A DNA stretch of 6,981 nt from contig CAZFAT010000203.1 of assembly GCA_964517075.1 (NCBI GenBank), positions 1 to 6,981 on the forward strand. The letters run 5' to 3'. The notes below the pieces were generated by a model. That model was not told the DNA's origin. It saw only the letters and a list, made by a program, of their open reading frames with translations, and ran no database searches. The position numbers were made by a program, and so were the translations under genes. Below, in pieces: positions 5,838 through 6,981 of this stretch. The stretch comes from CAZFAT01 sp964517075. GTDB lineage: Bacteria > Acidobacteriota > Vicinamibacteria > Vicinamibacterales > SCN-69-37. The first letter of the stretch is position 1. The number at the start of each line of letters is the position of its first letter.

Positions 5838-6981
5838 CTATCGCCCCGCGGGCGGCGCCGTGGCGGACACCGGCGACGGCGTGTGGATCTGGTTCATCCA
5901 CTGCACCGCCCGATCCTGGGTGGCATTGGTCAGCCGCGTGTAGTCCACCGGCTCATGGATGGTGAGCTTGTCGCCGGCCGAATAGAGATCGTAGACCTTC
6001 CTCGCGTGTGTAACGGCCTGGCGGACGTCGGCCGGGGTCGTGGCGCGATCCATCGTCGGCTCGACGACCAGGACCGACCGCGGGGCGATGGTCGCAATCA
6101 GATCGTCGAAGTCGTACGGCACGCGGGTCTCGTGGCCGACGAAGAAGCCGAGGCGCGGCAGCAGCGCGCGATCCTCGCTGTACCGCGCGAGGCCGCCGGT
6201 GCCACGGTCAGCCGTATCCGTGCGCATCGGGGTAAACCCGCTGATCGACACGACACTCTTGATCCGCGGATCGAGCGCGGCGGCGTACAGGCCGACGGTG
6301 CCGCCGATCGTGTAGCCATACACGGCGATCCGTTCAGGATCGATCGCCGCATCGGCGGCCAGCGCGTCCACTGCCCGGGTGGTGTCCTCGACCATGCGTC
6401 CCATCAATGACCAGTGGGGATGTCGCGTGTAGAACGGCGCGAACTCTCCCATACGGCTGCCGAACCCGGCCTGGTCGTAAGCCAGCACCGCGTAGCCGGC
6501 GTTGACGAGCGCGAGGATGGGGTGGGTGTCCGTGCGGTACACCCACATGTAGCCGAGCGGATAGCTGTAGCCGTGCAACCAGATCACCGCGGGCAGCCGC
6601 GTGCCGGCGGGCGTGTTGTTGGGATAGTAGAGGTGGCCCGTGACGCCGTAGCCGAAGGTCATCGGACGCATGGCTGCCAGGCTGCGGCCCGGCTCCACCC
6701 AGCCAAAGGCGGTGCCGCCGCGCTGGATGACCCACGCGGGGACGTCAGGCCGCAGCTGCCCCGGGTTGGGTCCTCCGGCCCGTCCGGCCGCCGGTCCGGC
6801 CGCGCGTGCGGCAGGGGCCGCCGCCGGACCGCCCCGGCCTGCCGCCGCACCGCGCGCCGCGCCGCCGCCCGCTCCGGGAGCCGCCGCGCCCCGTCCTCCA
6901 CGCCCACCGGGAGGCGCCACATAAAACCCCGGCGGGACGCCGAGCATCCAGATGATGGCGTCGCGAATCCCGGCGGCCGCC
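5838..6981 (-). CDS. Alpha/beta hydrolase (dienelactone hydrolase / acetyl-xylan-esterase-like), N-terminus cut by the right edge
   Basis: The frame ends at TAG 5838-5840 and stays open to the right edge; the codons above the ATG at 6947 read AAGIRDAIIW and flow into MLGVPPGFYV. So 6947 is probably internal and the true start lies outside the window. Numbering from that Met (369 residues): a Gly/Ala/Pro/Arg linker at 13-63, then an alpha/beta hydrolase fold. Seen are the oxyanion-type strand LPAVIWLHGYSY (118-129), AVLAYDQAGFGSR (153-165), the nucleophile elbow GYTIGG (211-216), the acid region VVEPTMDR with D300, and IHEPVDY with H331. Asp and His of the triad have good candidates, but the nucleophile position is Thr213 (codon ACG at 6311-6309) rather than Ser. 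Such enzymes usually cleave esters and are often exported; no signal peptide can be judged here. The substrate is unknown, and activity is uncertain given the Thr. It may be co-transcribed with uup downstream. Confidence 0.85.
   Translation of the reverse strand, partial: AAAGIRDAIIWMLGVPPGFYVAPPGGRGGRGAAAPGAGGGAARGAAAGRGGPAAAPAARAAGPAAGRAGGPNPGQLRPDVPAWVIQRGGTAFGWVEPGRSLAAMRPMTFGYGVTGHLYYPNNTPAGTRLPAVIWLHGYSYPLGYMWVYRTDTHPILALVNAGYAVLAYDQAGFGSRMGEFAPFYTRHPHWSLMGRMVEDTTRAVDALAADAAIDPERIAVYGYTIGGTVGLYAAALDPRIKSVVSISGFTPMRTDTADRGTGGLARYSEDRALLPRLGFFVGHETRVPYDFDDLIATIAPRSVLVVEPTMDRATTPADVRQAVTHARKVYDLYSAGDKLTIHEPVDYTRLTNATQDRAVQWMNQIHTPSPVSATAPPAGR
6759..6911 (-). repeat. Low-complexity Gly/Ala/Pro/Arg-coding tract within the hydrolase
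   Basis: About 51 codons encode almost only Gly, Ala, Pro and Arg (for example GGRGGRGAAAPGAGGG, then AARAAGPAAGRAGGPNPGQ). The DNA is built from short GCC/GGC/CGC units. It separates a short upstream piece (LGVPPGFYVAPP) from the start of the hydrolase domain (LRPDVPAWVIQRGG). It is likely a flexible linker, probably variable in length between relatives because such GC runs slip easily in replication and in sequencing. Confidence 0.7.

Noticed and set aside
4545..6410. A 621-codon plus-strand open frame opposite uup and the hydrolase
   Set aside because: It crosses two well-supported minus-strand genes and the gap between them, with no family motif. It is a GC-driven shadow frame.
6915..6947. 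ATG 6947 as the true start of the alpha/beta hydrolase
   Set aside because: The frame stays open to the window edge and the upstream codons read as sensible protein (AAGIRDAIIW). The 34 bases available show no clear Shine-Dalgarno next to this ATG.

Overview
The window is a GC-rich stretch of bacterial chromosome, packed with genes on both strands and with almost no non-coding space. Three traits suggest a soil or sediment acidobacterium, probably of the class Vicinamibacteria: a secreted protein of stacked carboxypeptidase-regulatory-like domains, a four-domain S1 protein with an acidic N-terminus, and exported-type hydrolases. This placement is inferred from family resemblance, not from a marker gene.

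Layout: (1) 1-1353, minus strand: the N-terminal 451 residues of a secreted carboxypeptidase-regulatory-like (beta-sandwich) protein, cut by the left edge. (2) 1354-1409: a 56-base divergent intergenic region with a Shine-Dalgarno for the leftward gene and an A/T-rich heptamer that reads as a TANNNT -10 on both strands. (3) 1410-3917, plus strand: one uninterrupted 835-codon frame joining four S1 RNA-binding domains to a hydrophobic, signal-peptide-like segment and a ComEC-like metallo-beta-lactamase (MBL) domain. (4) 3900-5801, minus strand: an Uup-type ABC-F ATPase, convergent with and overlapping the previous gene by 18 bases. (5) 5802-5837: a 36-base gap holding a strong GC hairpin directly after the upstream stop codon. 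(6) 5838-6981, minus strand: the C-terminal part of an alpha/beta hydrolase with Thr where the nucleophilic Ser is expected, cut by the right edge.

The hydrolase and uup share a strand with a 36-base gap and may be co-transcribed, with the hairpin possibly tuning the downstream gene. The S1 part and Uup both belong to ribosome- or RNA-associated families, but their convergent arrangement does not by itself imply a shared pathway. The most unusual object is the S1-MBL fusion: it joins a normally cytosolic RNA-binding module to a domain whose preceding segment looks like an export signal. It may be a real gene fusion, two genes with internal initiation, or an assembly deletion. No RNA genes, CRISPR arrays, insertion sequences or convincing intrinsic terminators were seen, and no gene-free stretch exceeds 60 bases.
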